From positions 1 to 40,655 of the forward strand of contig REDX01000142.1 in assembly GCA_007695355.1 (NCBI GenBank): DNA of 40,655 bases, written 5' to 3'. Source of the DNA: Planctomycetota bacterium (GTDB taxonomy: Bacteria; Planctomycetota; UBA11346). The notes below the pieces were generated by a model that was not told where the DNA came from, did no database searches, and worked only from the letters and a program-made list of their open reading frames with translations. This document shows positions 33,468 through 40,655 of this stretch, piece after piece. Every line of letters begins with the position of its first letter. Position 1 is the stretch's first letter. A program made the position numbers and the translations under genes.

Positions 33468-34664
33468 ATGCGACGCTATCTATCCCTCCTTGCCGCCATG
33501 GTCTTAATCGGGCCTCTGGCCAGTGCTGAATTCGAGGAGCCCTTTAAGGTCATGATTGGCAATGAGCCGATCGATGTTCCCGTTGGCCATGCTGCGCCGT
33601 TTATGGCGGATATGACCGGCAATGGATTGCCCGATCTTTTGGTTGGCCAGTTTGGCCAGGGCCGGGTGCGGCTCTTTCCCAATGTCGGAGAGCCCGGTGC
33701 CCCGCGTTTTCGCGAGTGGAGCTACCTCGAAGCGGATGGTGCACCGGCGGCAGTACGCGCCGGTTGATGCGTCGGTTTTGTTCCACAGGTTGTGGACATC
33801 ACCGGTAATGGACGCGGCGATCTCATTTCCGGTTCGTGGCCGGGACAGCTCTCCCTCTTCCCCCGCCTTGAGGACGGCAGCCTTGGTCCGGCCCAGCAAT
33901 TATTACACGACGATGGCAGCCCGGTAAAGCCCGGCAGCGCGACCACCGTGTACGCCGTCGACTGGGATGGAGATGGACTCCTGGACTTGGTCTGCGGCAA
34001 TATCCGCGGCGAGGTATGGTGGTATCGCAATGTCGGCAGTGCCAGCAAACCGCGCTTTGCCGAAGGCGAGCGGGTGCTCGCCGATGGTCATCCCTTTACC
34101 GTCCCCGGCGGCGACTCCGGGCCGGTGGTGGTGGATTGGAATGGCAATGGCCGTTTGGATCTGATCGTCGGCTGCGGCGATGGCAGCGTGCGCTGGTATG
34201 CCAACCAGGCCGAGCAGGGGCCGCCGGTATTGGCGGCTGGGGAGTTACTTATCCCTGCCCAGCGCGAAGGCCCCCGGGGAAGCCGGGTAAAAGTGCATGT
34301 GGTGGATTGGAATGGCAATGGCCATCAGGACCTTTTGCTCGGCGATTACCGCCGCCACCCACCGCAATCACCCAGCCCCGAGGATCTGGAGCGCTCTCCG
34401 GAATGGCAGCAGGAGCTTGCCCAGGTGCAAACCCGTCTGCGGGTTTTACGCCGGCAGGCCTTGCGCGAGCTGCGCAGCCAGGATGGGGGCCCGCCGGCGG
34501 ATACGGACGCAGCCCTAGAGGCGGCCCTCGGTGAGAACGAGGAATACCAAGCCGCCCAGGCCCGCGAGGCCGCCCTCACCGGCAAGCTCAATGGCCTCAG
34601 ACCCCGCGCCCGCACCAGCGGCCACGTGTGGGTCTTCCTGCGCCGGACCGATGCCGGCGAATAG
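33468..34664 (+). CDS. secreted FG-GAP repeat protein with in-frame TGA (candidate selenoprotein)
   Basis: One frame of 399 codons with a single internal TGA at codon 100 (33765-33767). A signal peptide covers residues 1-20 (ends LASA). Five FG-GAP/VCBS-type calcium-loop repeats start near 48 (DMTGNGLPDL), 110 (DITGNGRGDL), 165 (DWDGDGLLDL), 223 (DWNGNGRLDL) and 280 (DWNGNGHQDL), so TGA sits between repeats 1 and 2 of a continuous propeller. A Cys codon follows directly (G-U-C-V-G-F). A helical, charged segment (~300-375) and HVWVFLRR close the protein. AGGAG at 33457-33461 lies 6 nt before ATG. A SECIS-like hairpin follows the TGA. If TGA is not read as Sec, the product is a 99-residue fragment or the gene is broken. 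Confidence 0.75.
33765..33767 (+). other. in-frame TGA, candidate selenocysteine codon
   Basis: The TGA is flanked in the same frame by GCC GGT before and TGC GTC GGT TTT after. Coding continues for another 298 codons with intact repeat motifs. TGA ends other genes here (fliS, hipB, the VWA gene), so the code is not reassigned genome-wide. Confidence 0.65.
33773..33804 (+). promoter_or_regulatory. SECIS-like hairpin downstream of the in-frame TGA
   Basis: Lower stem CGGT (33773-33776) pairs with ACCG (33801-33804). A 2x2 internal loop follows, then TG/CA (33779-33780 with 33797-33798), a bulged T at 33781, upper stem TCCAC (33782-33786) with GTGGA (33792-33796), and loop AGGTT (33787-33791). 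The first loop G is 20 nt after the TGA; in E. coli fdhF the distance is 18 nt. A bulged U and a GGU-type loop are the features SelB recognises in fdhF. All pairs were checked by eye; no folding energy was computed. Confidence 0.6.
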
Positions 34665-34700
34665 GGCTTATCGACGGGCAAGGCTCATGCTGTGGTGGCG

Positions 34701-34818
34701 CGCTTGCCGCGATCAATGAAGACTGTCCTGCGCCCCTGCGCTATCGTCGCTCGTCTTTCGCGCGCTTGCGATTCCGCGAGCGACGAGAGACGGGCGGCGA
34801 ATGAGCCCTCGGCCGGCG
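34701..34818. repeat. intergenic region with inverted repeat and shared short sequences
   Basis: Contains CGCTTGCCGCGAT (34701-34713) and AGCCCTCGGCCGGCG (34804-34818), both also found after serC at 13767-13795. Between them is a 10-bp perfect inverted repeat. It sits between the convergent FG-GAP and TonB-like genes. Confidence 0.4.
34744..34786. terminator. 10-bp inverted repeat between convergent genes
   Basis: TCGTCGCTCG (34744-34753) and CGAGCGACGA (34777-34786) are exact complements around a 23-nt loop that can itself pair in part. No T tract follows. Its position between two gene ends suggests bidirectional termination, but the long loop is unusual. Confidence 0.4.
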
Positions 34819-34850
34819 CTGGCCCCATCAATATTTCCCGCCGAGGCCGT

Positions 34851-35615
34851 TCAGCGATGGGCCTGGTAAAGGTCCACCGTCATCGGCAGGCGGTTGGGCG
34901 AGTGGCGCAGGGGGGAGAGGTCGATGGCATTATCTTCGACCAGCCAGGCGATAATGGCGCGGTCTAGTTCTGGAATGCCAGTGCTAGAGCCGCGGGCAAA
35001 GTCGGCGCTTACAATGCGGCTGCGGTCGTGCTCAATCCAGAGGACAAAGGTGCGCCGGGGCAGCCGGTCCCCATAGATCGGTTTCCAATCGCTGCGGTAC
35101 TTGCGCAGCAGAAAGCCCATGAGGAAATAATTGGCTTCCTGCTCTTGGCGGAGTTGGGTTTCCCGCTGATCCATGCCGCCCCCGCGCGGGCCTTCCTCGG
35201 GCAGGGGCAGGGCCATGGCCGGTGGCAGCTGCACGCTTTCAATGGCCGAGCCCTCGCCACCGGCATCGCCGGCGCCGCGGCCAAGGCGATGGTCTTCGTC
35301 TAAAAGCGGGCGCAGGGCCGGGCCTTCATCGCTTGTTGGCGCCGGCAGATCGGGCAGGGCGGGGAGGAGGCCCGGCTCAATCGCCGCCACCGCTTCCTGG
35401 CTAAAGACAATGCGGGTGGGCGGGGCTTCATGTTTTTGCGAAGCGGGGAGGATAGTTGGCTCTCGCTGCAGCCAGGAGAGCAGGCTGTCCCAGCCGAGAA
35501 TGAGGAGAATGGCGAGGAGATGGCCACCCAGGCTCAGCAATTGGCAGCGTCGCAGCAGGGCATCGCGAATGCCGAGGGCGGGCAGCTGCCAGGGGGCCAC
35601 GGCCTGTCTATTCAT
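34851..35615 (-). CDS. TonB-like single-pass membrane protein
   Basis: A 254-residue protein built like an energy transducer. A short cytoplasmic N-terminus leads to one membrane helix (about 25-45, LLSLGGHLLAILLILGW), then a Pro/Gly/Glu-rich extended region to about residue 145. The C-terminal domain contains LMGFLLRKYRSDWKPIYGDRLP, RTFVLWIEHDRSRIVSADF and IPELDRAIIAWLVED, similar in layout to TonB C-terminal domains. No ExbB/ExbD is adjacent. ATG 35615 overlaps the upstream stop by 8 bp, so it is coupled to the secretin-domain-like gene. TonB homology is suggestive only. Confidence 0.6.
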   Translation of the reverse strand: MNRQAVAPWQLPALGIRDALLRRCQLLSLGGHLLAILLILGWDSLLSWLQREPTILPASQKHEAPPTRIVFSQEAVAAIEPGLLPALPDLPAPTSDEGPALRPLLDEDHRLGRGAGDAGGEGSAIESVQLPPAMALPLPEEGPRGGGMDQRETQLRQEQEANYFLMGFLLRKYRSDWKPIYGDRLPRRTFVLWIEHDRSRIVSADFARGSSTGIPELDRAIIAWLVEDNAIDLSPLRHSPNRLPMTVDLYQAHR

Positions 35616-36699
35616 GGGAGGTCCGCCAGCGCCCGTGGCGTTCAAAGTGGTCAAGGGCATCAAGGATCATGGAGACCGCGTTTTCTTCCACCGCAATCAT
35701 CAGCCGGTCGGGATTGGCGACGAAAATACACACCCGCTCGGGCTCGTGCCAGCCAATGCTGGCGGTTGCCCGCTGAAGGCCGGCGCTGATCAGGGCGCCA
35801 TCGTGGCTGGCGGTGAGCTGGGGGATGGGCAGAACGATTAAGCGCCGGCTCAGGAGGGGGTGGGCGCGGCGGGCGATGGCGGCCAAATCGACGCAGAGGA
35901 CACCGTCCACCCATTCGGCGGTAAAGCCTTGCTGGCGCAGGTGGCGGGCGAAGGCGGCGACGCTGTGGACCTGGAGTTCAATCGCTCGCTCGGCCAGCGG
36001 CAGGGCGGCGACGCTGGGCGAGACGCTGAGGGAAACCTGCAGAGCCTGGGCCTGGTCGATCATCACCTGGGCCCAGCGGCGGCTGCGCACCGGCGGCAGA
36101 TTGTGGTGCTGGTCCGCTTCGGCAAAGCTGGGGATATCGCGCAGGGGCCGGGGCGATGGCACCATCAACTGGCCCTGTTCGAGGGCGGCCAATACTTGGG
36201 TGAGCTGCTCATGGCCGGGTGGCGGCAGGGTTGCCGTCCATTGGCCGGTCCAGGGGATGGAGGCTAGGCCGCTGCCGCTGCGGCCCAGCCAGGGGGTCAT
36301 AATCTGGCGCACCACCACTTCCAAATCGTGGCGGTTGCGCATGGATGAGGAATAAGAGCGGACGCTTAAGGTGCCGGCCCCCATGCCCGCATCGCGGGCA
36401 ATGAGGTGGTAGCGCCAGGCCGCGGCTTCAAACCACCACCAGCGGTCGCTGGCATGGGCCATGGCTTGGAGGGCGGCGCCGATGGGGGCTTCGTGCAGGG
36501 TCAGCCACAGCCCCGGGCCCTCGAGGCTGCTGGCATCGGGCAGGATATCCAGGTCGAGGACGGTGCCGATGAGCCCGCTGACGCTGCCCATGCGCTCATT
36601 GGCGAAGTGGGTGCTGATACGATCGCCCTCGGCGGAAAATAGGTGCCAGCCTGGGGCCAGCACCAGCAGCAGCAGGCAGCATCGCAGGCACAGCGCCAT
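35608..36699 (-). CDS. exported protein with secretin/STN-like domain repeats
   Basis: A 363-residue protein with a signal peptide (MALCLRCCLLLLVLAPGWHLFSA). The sequence DLDILPDAS...LWLTLHEAPIGAALQAMA looks like an STN/secretin N0-type fold. RHDLEVVVRQIMTPWLG with HEQLTQVLAALEQ looks like the short-domain repeat of planctomycete secretin-related proteins. A second similar half follows at ~230-360 and ends with PDRLMIAVEENAVSMILDAL. No secretin pore domain is present. ATG 36699 lies 4 nt after the thrC stop, with AAGG about 8 nt upstream, so it appears cotranscribed with thrC. Function unknown. Confidence 0.6.
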   Translation of the reverse strand: MALCLRCCLLLLVLAPGWHLFSAEGDRISTHFANERMGSVSGLIGTVLDLDILPDASSLEGPGLWLTLHEAPIGAALQAMAHASDRWWWFEAAAWRYHLIARDAGMGAGTLSVRSYSSSMRNRHDLEVVVRQIMTPWLGRSGSGLASIPWTGQWTATLPPPGHEQLTQVLAALEQGQLMVPSPRPLRDIPSFAEADQHHNLPPVRSRRWAQVMIDQAQALQVSLSVSPSVAALPLAERAIELQVHSVAAFARHLRQQGFTAEWVDGVLCVDLAAIARRAHPLLSRRLIVLPIPQLTASHDGALISAGLQRATASIGWHEPERVCIFVANPDRLMIAVEENAVSMILDALDHFERHGRWRTSHE

Positions 36700-36703
36700 A
36701 GCT

Positions 36704-38047
36704 TTAGCCTTCTCGGCTCCGGCGATGGGCTTCCACCGCTTCGTAGACCGCATCGATACTGGGCTTGAGGACCTGGGGCTGATTGGCGCGTTCGGGCTGC
36801 ACATCGGCCAGCTTATTGCCGTGGTAAGCAGCTTTGGTTTCGGCAAACTTCAGGCCGTGGGCGGTGCTAATGACGACAATGCGATCGCTGGCGGCAAAGG
36901 CGCCGCGCGCCGCGTACTGCTCTACCGCCGCCAGGGTAACGCCGGTGTGCGGACAGGTGAAAAAGCCAGCGGCATCGGCCCGGGCGCAGGCTTCGGCCAG
37001 CTCGCTCTCCGAAGCATGGGCAACTTCGCCGCCGTGGGCAATGAGGCCCTTCATCGCTTTCGGCACCGATACCGGATCGCCAATACGAATGGCCGAGGCC
37101 TGGGTGGCAGCCGCCACCACCGGCTGGAAACCCCGCCAGCCATTCTGGAAGCAGCGATAGAGGGGATCGGCGGCGGCGGCCTGGCAGCACACCAGCTTGG
37201 GCATGTGCCCAATCACCCCCAGCTCTAAGAGCTCTTCCAGGCCCTTATAGATGGCGGCGGTATTGCCGAGGTTGCCGCCGGAAATAAAGATCCACTCCGG
37301 TACTTCCCAGCCCAGTTGCTGAATAATTTCTATGGCCACCGTTTTCTGGCCTTCGATGCGCAGGCTATTCATGGAGTTGGCCAAATAGAGGCGGCCATCA
37401 TGGGTGAGCTCGCGCACCACCTTCATGCAGCCATCAAAATCCGTATCCAAAGCCAGGGTAAGGGCGCCATTGGCCAGGGGCTGCACTAACTGCGCCGGCG
37501 AGACCTTCGCGTTTGGCAAGAGCACCACCGCCGGAATCCCCGCTGCGGCGGCATAGGCCGCCAAGGCCGCTGAGGTGTCGCCGGAGGAGGCGCAGGCAAC
37601 GCCCAAAAAGTCCTGTTTGCCGGAGCGGATGAGGTGATTGACCTGGCTCACCAATACCGTCATGCCCAGGTCCTTAAACGATCCGCTATGGCTATTGCCG
37701 CACTGCTTGATCAGCAGCTGCTCTCTGTCCAGGCCCAGCCCTTCGGCATAGCGGCCCATGGGCAGCAAGCTGCTATGGCCCTCATCTAATGTTACCACGT
37801 GCTCGTCGGGAATGTCCGGCAGCACCAGCTCTTTCTTGCCCCAAATCCCGGAATGGAAGGGCGTCGGCGTGCGCGGGCCCCAGCGGCTATCCCACAGTGC
37901 CTTGAGCTTGTCCGGGCCTTGGGCCTTGAGCGAGCTGAGATCGTGCACCACCTCTAGGAGATTCCCCGCTGGCGAGCGGTAGATCACCTCATCCAAAGAC
38001 CAGTGACCTTCGCCGGTGATGGCATCGCGAAACCAAGAACGGGACAT
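36704..38047 (-). CDS. thrC: threonine synthase
   Basis: PLP-dependent enzyme converting O-phosphohomoserine to threonine, the last step of threonine synthesis. The 447-residue length fits the family. The PLP-binding lysine is Lys125 in HSGSFKDLGMTV. Other landmarks are ACASSGDTSAALAAYAAAAGI, the NSMNSLRIEGQKT stretch and the phosphate-binding SGGNLGNTAAIYKG. ATG 38047 has GAGGT about 7 nt upstream. It follows thrB by 74 nt on the same strand, giving a thrB-thrC unit with two envelope-protein genes downstream. Confidence 0.96.
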   Translation of the reverse strand: MSRSWFRDAITGEGHWSLDEVIYRSPAGNLLEVVHDLSSLKAQGPDKLKALWDSRWGPRTPTPFHSGIWGKKELVLPDIPDEHVVTLDEGHSSLLPMGRYAEGLGLDREQLLIKQCGNSHSGSFKDLGMTVLVSQVNHLIRSGKQDFLGVACASSGDTSAALAAYAAAAGIPAVVLLPNAKVSPAQLVQPLANGALTLALDTDFDGCMKVVRELTHDGRLYLANSMNSLRIEGQKTVAIEIIQQLGWEVPEWIFISGGNLGNTAAIYKGLEELLELGVIGHMPKLVCCQAAAADPLYRCFQNGWRGFQPVVAAATQASAIRIGDPVSVPKAMKGLIAHGGEVAHASESELAEACARADAAGFFTCPHTGVTLAAVEQYAARGAFAASDRIVVISTAHGLKFAETKAAYHGNKLADVQPERANQPQVLKPSIDAVYEAVEAHRRSREG

Positions 38048-38121
38048 GGGCAGACCTCAGCAGGGAGACGGGTGGGAAGGGGGGGAGTTTACAGCTGGAT
38101 CGCAAGGGGGAACCGCTGGCC

Positions 38122-39006
38122 TTAGTCGGGCAGCCAGCACAGGCCCTGATTATCCGCCTGACAGGCTTGGACCTGGGCGCTGGTGCCCTTGGCCCGTAGG
38201 TGTGCGCTGAGGGTCTCGGCGATGGCGGCGGCGCGGCTGTGCGGGCAGAGGCTGAGAATGGTGGAGCCCGAACCGGAAAGAAAGGTGCCCCAGGCCCCGG
38301 CGGCCCCGGCGGCGGCGCGCAGGCCCTCCAGTTCGGGATTGAGCTCGGCGCGGTAGTGCTCGTGCCAGGCCTGCTGAAAGCAGTCGACCAGGGCCGCTGG
38401 CTGACCCGAGGCGAGGGCGGCGCTAATCAGGCTGGCGCGCTGCCAACCGCGCACCGCTTCCTCGCGGCTCAGGCTTTCGGGCAGCACCCGCCGCGCCGCT
38501 GCGGTAACCACCTCGTAGTCGGGAATTACCACCACCACGCCCAGTTCCGCCGGTACCGGAAAGTGTAGACAGCGCAGGCCCGAGGCCAAATGGGCGGCAA
38601 TGGTAAAGCCGCCCAGGGCCGCCGCCGCCACATTGTCCGGGTGGCCCTCGATGCCGTAGCCAATGCGCACCAATTCCTGGCGATCCTCATCGCGGCCGGC
38701 CAGGCGCTGGTAGGCCGCCGCCAGGGCGAGAATAATCGTGGCGCTGGAACCCAGGCCGCGGGCGATGGGCACGGTGCCGGTAATCTGCAGATGCACCTCC
38801 GGCAGGGCGGGCCCGCCAAAGACCTGCTGGCACTGCTCGCGCACCGCCCCGCAGAGGCGCTCTAGGCCCTCCTGGCGCAGCTCAGCCGGGGCCGGCCCCT
38901 CCAGCACCGTGATCTCATTGGCCAGGGTTAAGGCCATTCCCAGGCAGTCAAAGCCATGGCCTAGATTGGAGGTGGAGGCGGGTACCCGAATGCGCATGGC
39001 CGGCAT
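38122..39006 (-). CDS. thrB: homoserine kinase
   Basis: GHMP-family kinase that phosphorylates homoserine, the substrate step before ThrC. The 294-residue protein starts MPAMRIRVPASTSNLGHGFD, the usual ThrB opening. The ATP loop is PIARGLGSSATIILALAAA (about 85-103). The conserved GHPDNVAAAALGG and, near the C-terminus, GAWGTFLSGSGSTIL are also present. ATG 39006 is preferred; ATG 38997 three codons later is possible, and neither has a strong ribosome site. It is first gene of the thrBC unit and diverges from hipB across 275 nt. Confidence 0.95.
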   Translation of the reverse strand: MPAMRIRVPASTSNLGHGFDCLGMALTLANEITVLEGPAPAELRQEGLERLCGAVREQCQQVFGGPALPEVHLQITGTVPIARGLGSSATIILALAAAYQRLAGRDEDRQELVRIGYGIEGHPDNVAAAALGGFTIAAHLASGLRCLHFPVPAELGVVVVIPDYEVVTAAARRVLPESLSREEAVRGWQRASLISAALASGQPAALVDCFQQAWHEHYRAELNPELEGLRAAAGAAGAWGTFLSGSGSTILSLCPHSRAAAIAETLSAHLRAKGTSAQVQACQADNQGLCWLPD

Positions 39007-39226
39007 GGTGGCCCTGGTTCCCAGCTGGCAATGCGGAGATTGTTTCGCTTGCGGCAATAACTGCAGTCTGCCCAATCGCTGCCATCGTCTCGCTAGTGCG
39101 TCCTGATCTTCCCTCGTTTTTTATGGTCTCTAACTGAGGGTTGCGGGGGTACCTTATGGCTAATGGGTGGCTAATGGGGGCATGCGGTTGTTCCAAGGGC
39201 GGGTGGTCAGGCCGCCTTCATCTTAA

Positions 39227-39242
39227 AATAAAGGCTTTTATT
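39227..39242. promoter_or_regulatory. dyad upstream of hipB, possible operator
   Basis: AATAAA (39227-39232) and TTTATT (39237-39242) form an inverted repeat with a 4-nt spacer, about 40 nt before the hipB start. HipB-type antitoxins repress their own promoters at such dyads. The sequence does not match the E. coli HipB operator. Confidence 0.35.
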
Positions 39243-39248
39243 CCATCC

Positions 39249-39277
39249 TTTACATTGATCAAAGATTGAAATACTAC
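39249..39277 (+). promoter_or_regulatory. possible hipBA promoter
   Basis: TTTACA (39249-39254) and TACTAC (39272-39277) are spaced 17 nt in an AT-rich island within GC-rich DNA. The -10 box ends 4 nt before the ATG and no ribosome site is present, so the hipB mRNA may be leaderless. Confidence 0.3.
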
Positions 39278-39281
39278 TTTT

Positions 39282-39632
39282 ATGAAGCAGCATCTGCCGC
39301 AGCCAGTTGTGGACGCCTTAGGTGGCTTAGGGGCGGATATCCGTCGTGCGCGCATTCTGCGCCGCTGGACGGTGGCCTCCTTGGCGCAGCGGGCTGGCAT
39401 CTCGTTGTCCACCATGAAGGCCATTGAGGCAGGGGCGCCGGGTACGGGTATTGGGGCGGTGGCACGGGTGCTGCAATTATTGGGGCGGCTCGAAGGCCTG
39501 GCCCAGTTAATGGCGCCAGGAAGCGATCCGGCTGCCCGCATCTTTGAGGATCAACGCCTGCCCAAGCGGGTGCATCCGCGCAAGCCCCCTCAAAAGCCCT
39601 CGCCCAAGCCTAACCCCCCGGATGAGCTATGA
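39282..39632 (+). CDS. hipB: HipB-type antitoxin, XRE-family HTH
   Basis: A 116-residue DNA-binding protein. Residues ~14-70 form an XRE helix-turn-helix domain (LGADIRRARILRRWTVASLA and QRAGISLSTMKAIEAG). It is probably the antitoxin that binds HipA and represses the operon. The C-terminal ~30 residues are Pro/Lys-rich (KRVHPRKPPQKPSPK) and probably unstructured, a likely HipA-contact or degradation tail by analogy. No Shine-Dalgarno precedes the ATG. Its stop overlaps the hipA start by 4 bp (ATGA), typical of toxin-antitoxin coupling. Confidence 0.85.
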   Translation: MKQHLPQPVVDALGGLGADIRRARILRRWTVASLAQRAGISLSTMKAIEAGAPGTGIGAVARVLQLLGRLEGLAQLMAPGSDPAARIFEDQRLPKRVHPRKPPQKPSPKPNPPDEL

Positions 39633-40655
39633 AGTATACCGTTCGCTGGGGGGATGAGCACATGCCGGTGGCGGTGCTCACGGTAGAACCGGACAAGCCG
39701 GGCCGGCCCTGGTGGCTGGCCCCTGATGATGATTGGGTGGCCGGGGGCTGGGATGTGGTTCCCGGTATTGAGCGTGGTCTGGATGTGTATGGAAACGCCA
39801 AGCGCCCCCCTGGGGTGCCCCCAGTCTTGGCCGACTGCATTCCCGATGGCTTTGCCCGACAGGTGATTGTGCGTGAGCAGCGTAAGCGGCGCCAAGATAA
39901 TCCGCAACTGCAGCCGCGCCTGGATCCCCTTGACCATATTTTGGCCATCGATGATGAAACGCGCCTGGGTGCTCTGCGCTTTCAGGGCCCCGATGGCAGC
40001 TTTTTGGCTCAGCGGGCCGAGGGTGTTCATCGGGTGCCACCCATTATTGATATCACCCTCACCGCCAACGCCATTCGCCGCATCGAAGAGGACAGCGAAA
40101 CGGCCCAGGATCTGGCCTATTTGCGGGGCCACGGCAGCTCCCTGGGTGGGCTGCGCCCCAAGTGCAGCATGCGTGATGAACAGGGAACTTTGTGGCTGGC
40201 CAAATTCCCCAGTGTCAGCGATCAAGGGCCCATCTGCGCCTGGGAATTAGTGGCGCTGAGCCTGGCCCGGCAATGCGGCATTGAGGTGCCCGATTTCCGC
40301 GCCATCGCCGTGGATGACCAGCGCATCGCGGCGGTCATTCGCCGCTTTGATCGCGATGCGGACGGCGCCCGCCTGGGCTATTGCTCGGCAGCTGCTGCCT
40401 TGGGCGAGGGCGCCGGGCCAGATCCCACCTACGATGATCTGGTGGAAGTCCTCCGCCGCCATGGCGCCGATCCCTTTGCCAATCACGTCAGCGATTTATT
40501 CCGCCGACTCTTGTTTATGGCCGCCATCACCAATACCGATGACCACCTTCACAACCATGGTTTACTGCATGTGGAGGGGGGCTCCTGGCGGCTGGCCCCA
40601 GCCTTTGACCTCAATCCCGATCCCCATGGCCCACGCGAGTTCAAGACCGCCCTCA
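39629..40655 (+). CDS. hipA: HipA-family serine/threonine kinase toxin, 3'-truncated by window end
   Basis: 342 codons are visible with no stop before the edge. HipA kinases phosphorylate a target such as glutamyl-tRNA synthetase and cause growth arrest or persistence; the target here is unknown. Landmarks in order: the nucleotide-loop type LGGLRPKCSM (172-181), AKFPSVSDQ, RRFDRD (238-243), the catalytic loop TNTDDHLHNHG (301-311) and the metal-binding segment LAPAFDLNPDP (322-332). All key residues appear intact, so the kinase is probably active. The start overlaps hipB by 4 bp. Confidence 0.92.
   Translation, partial: MKYTVRWGDEHMPVAVLTVEPDKPGRPWWLAPDDDWVAGGWDVVPGIERGLDVYGNAKRPPGVPPVLADCIPDGFARQVIVREQRKRRQDNPQLQPRLDPLDHILAIDDETRLGALRFQGPDGSFLAQRAEGVHRVPPIIDITLTANAIRRIEEDSETAQDLAYLRGHGSSLGGLRPKCSMRDEQGTLWLAKFPSVSDQGPICAWELVALSLARQCGIEVPDFRAIAVDDQRIAAVIRRFDRDADGARLGYCSAAAALGEGAGPDPTYDDLVEVLRRHGADPFANHVSDLFRRLLFMAAITNTDDHLHNHGLLHVEGGSWRLAPAFDLNPDPHGPREFKTAL

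Noticed and set aside
33765-33767. Genome-wide reassignment of TGA to Trp or Gly
   Set aside because: TGA is a normal stop for fliS, hipB and the VWA gene in this window, and Trp is encoded by TGG throughout.
33468-34664. Frameshift splitting the FG-GAP gene into two genes
   Set aside because: Both halves are in the same frame; only a TGA separates them, so no insertion or deletion is needed.
33792-34664. Independent gene starting at GTG 33792
   Set aside because: There is no ribosome site, and the codon lies inside a repeat motif that continues the upstream protein.

Overview
The window is about 40.7 kb of GC-rich DNA, almost entirely coding, from a flagellated Gram-negative-type bacterium. 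The gene content suggests the PVC group, most likely Planctomycetota or a close relative. The evidence is a MoxR/DUF58/BatA-like/VWA/DUF4175-like/DUF4159 operon, a DUF1573 fusion, FG-GAP (VCBS-type) secreted repeat proteins, many large signal-peptide proteins of unknown function, and planctomycete-like CysRS and ThrC. The phylum call is inference only. I saw no rRNA, tRNA, CRISPR array or transposase.

Layout from left to right. The first ~110 bases are a C/G-homopolymer-rich edge leading into an RDD membrane protein. A minus-strand group follows: cysS and two translationally coupled secreted proteins. A plus-strand flagellar group, flaG-fliD-fliS (5.7-8.7 kb), comes next, closed by strong hairpins. 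From 9 to 13.8 kb lie a secreted PQQ-like propeller protein, a two-TM membrane protein, a small hypothetical gene and serC. From 13.9 to 31.8 kb one minus-strand unit of ten tightly packed genes runs moxR > DUF58 > BatA-like > VWA > DUF4175-like > DUF4159 > degenerate UshA-like/DUF1573 fusion > HEAT-repeat protein > two related lipoproteins. From 32 to 34.7 kb a thioredoxin-CcdA/DsbD-like membrane protein lies head-to-head with an FG-GAP-repeat secreted protein. At 34.9-39 kb a minus-strand unit carries thrB and thrC followed by a secretin-domain-like and a TonB-like protein. The window ends in a hipBA toxin-antitoxin pair, with hipA cut by the edge.

The most striking observation is in the FG-GAP gene at 33468-34664. 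One reading frame is interrupted only by an in-frame TGA at codon 100, directly followed by a Cys codon. Immediately downstream is a hairpin with the hallmarks of a bacterial SECIS: a bulged U, a GGU-containing apical loop, and 20 nt between the UGA and the first loop G. I propose a selenoprotein with a Sec-Cys pair in a family where I know of no described selenoprotein. It sits next to a membrane thiol-electron shuttle that could keep it reduced. No selenocysteine machinery is visible in the window, so a nonsense mutation or sequencing error remains possible.

The ten-gene operon probably forms one envelope complex: an AAA+ ATPase (MoxR), MIDAS-containing VWA proteins in the inner membrane, and large periplasmic and lipoprotein partners.
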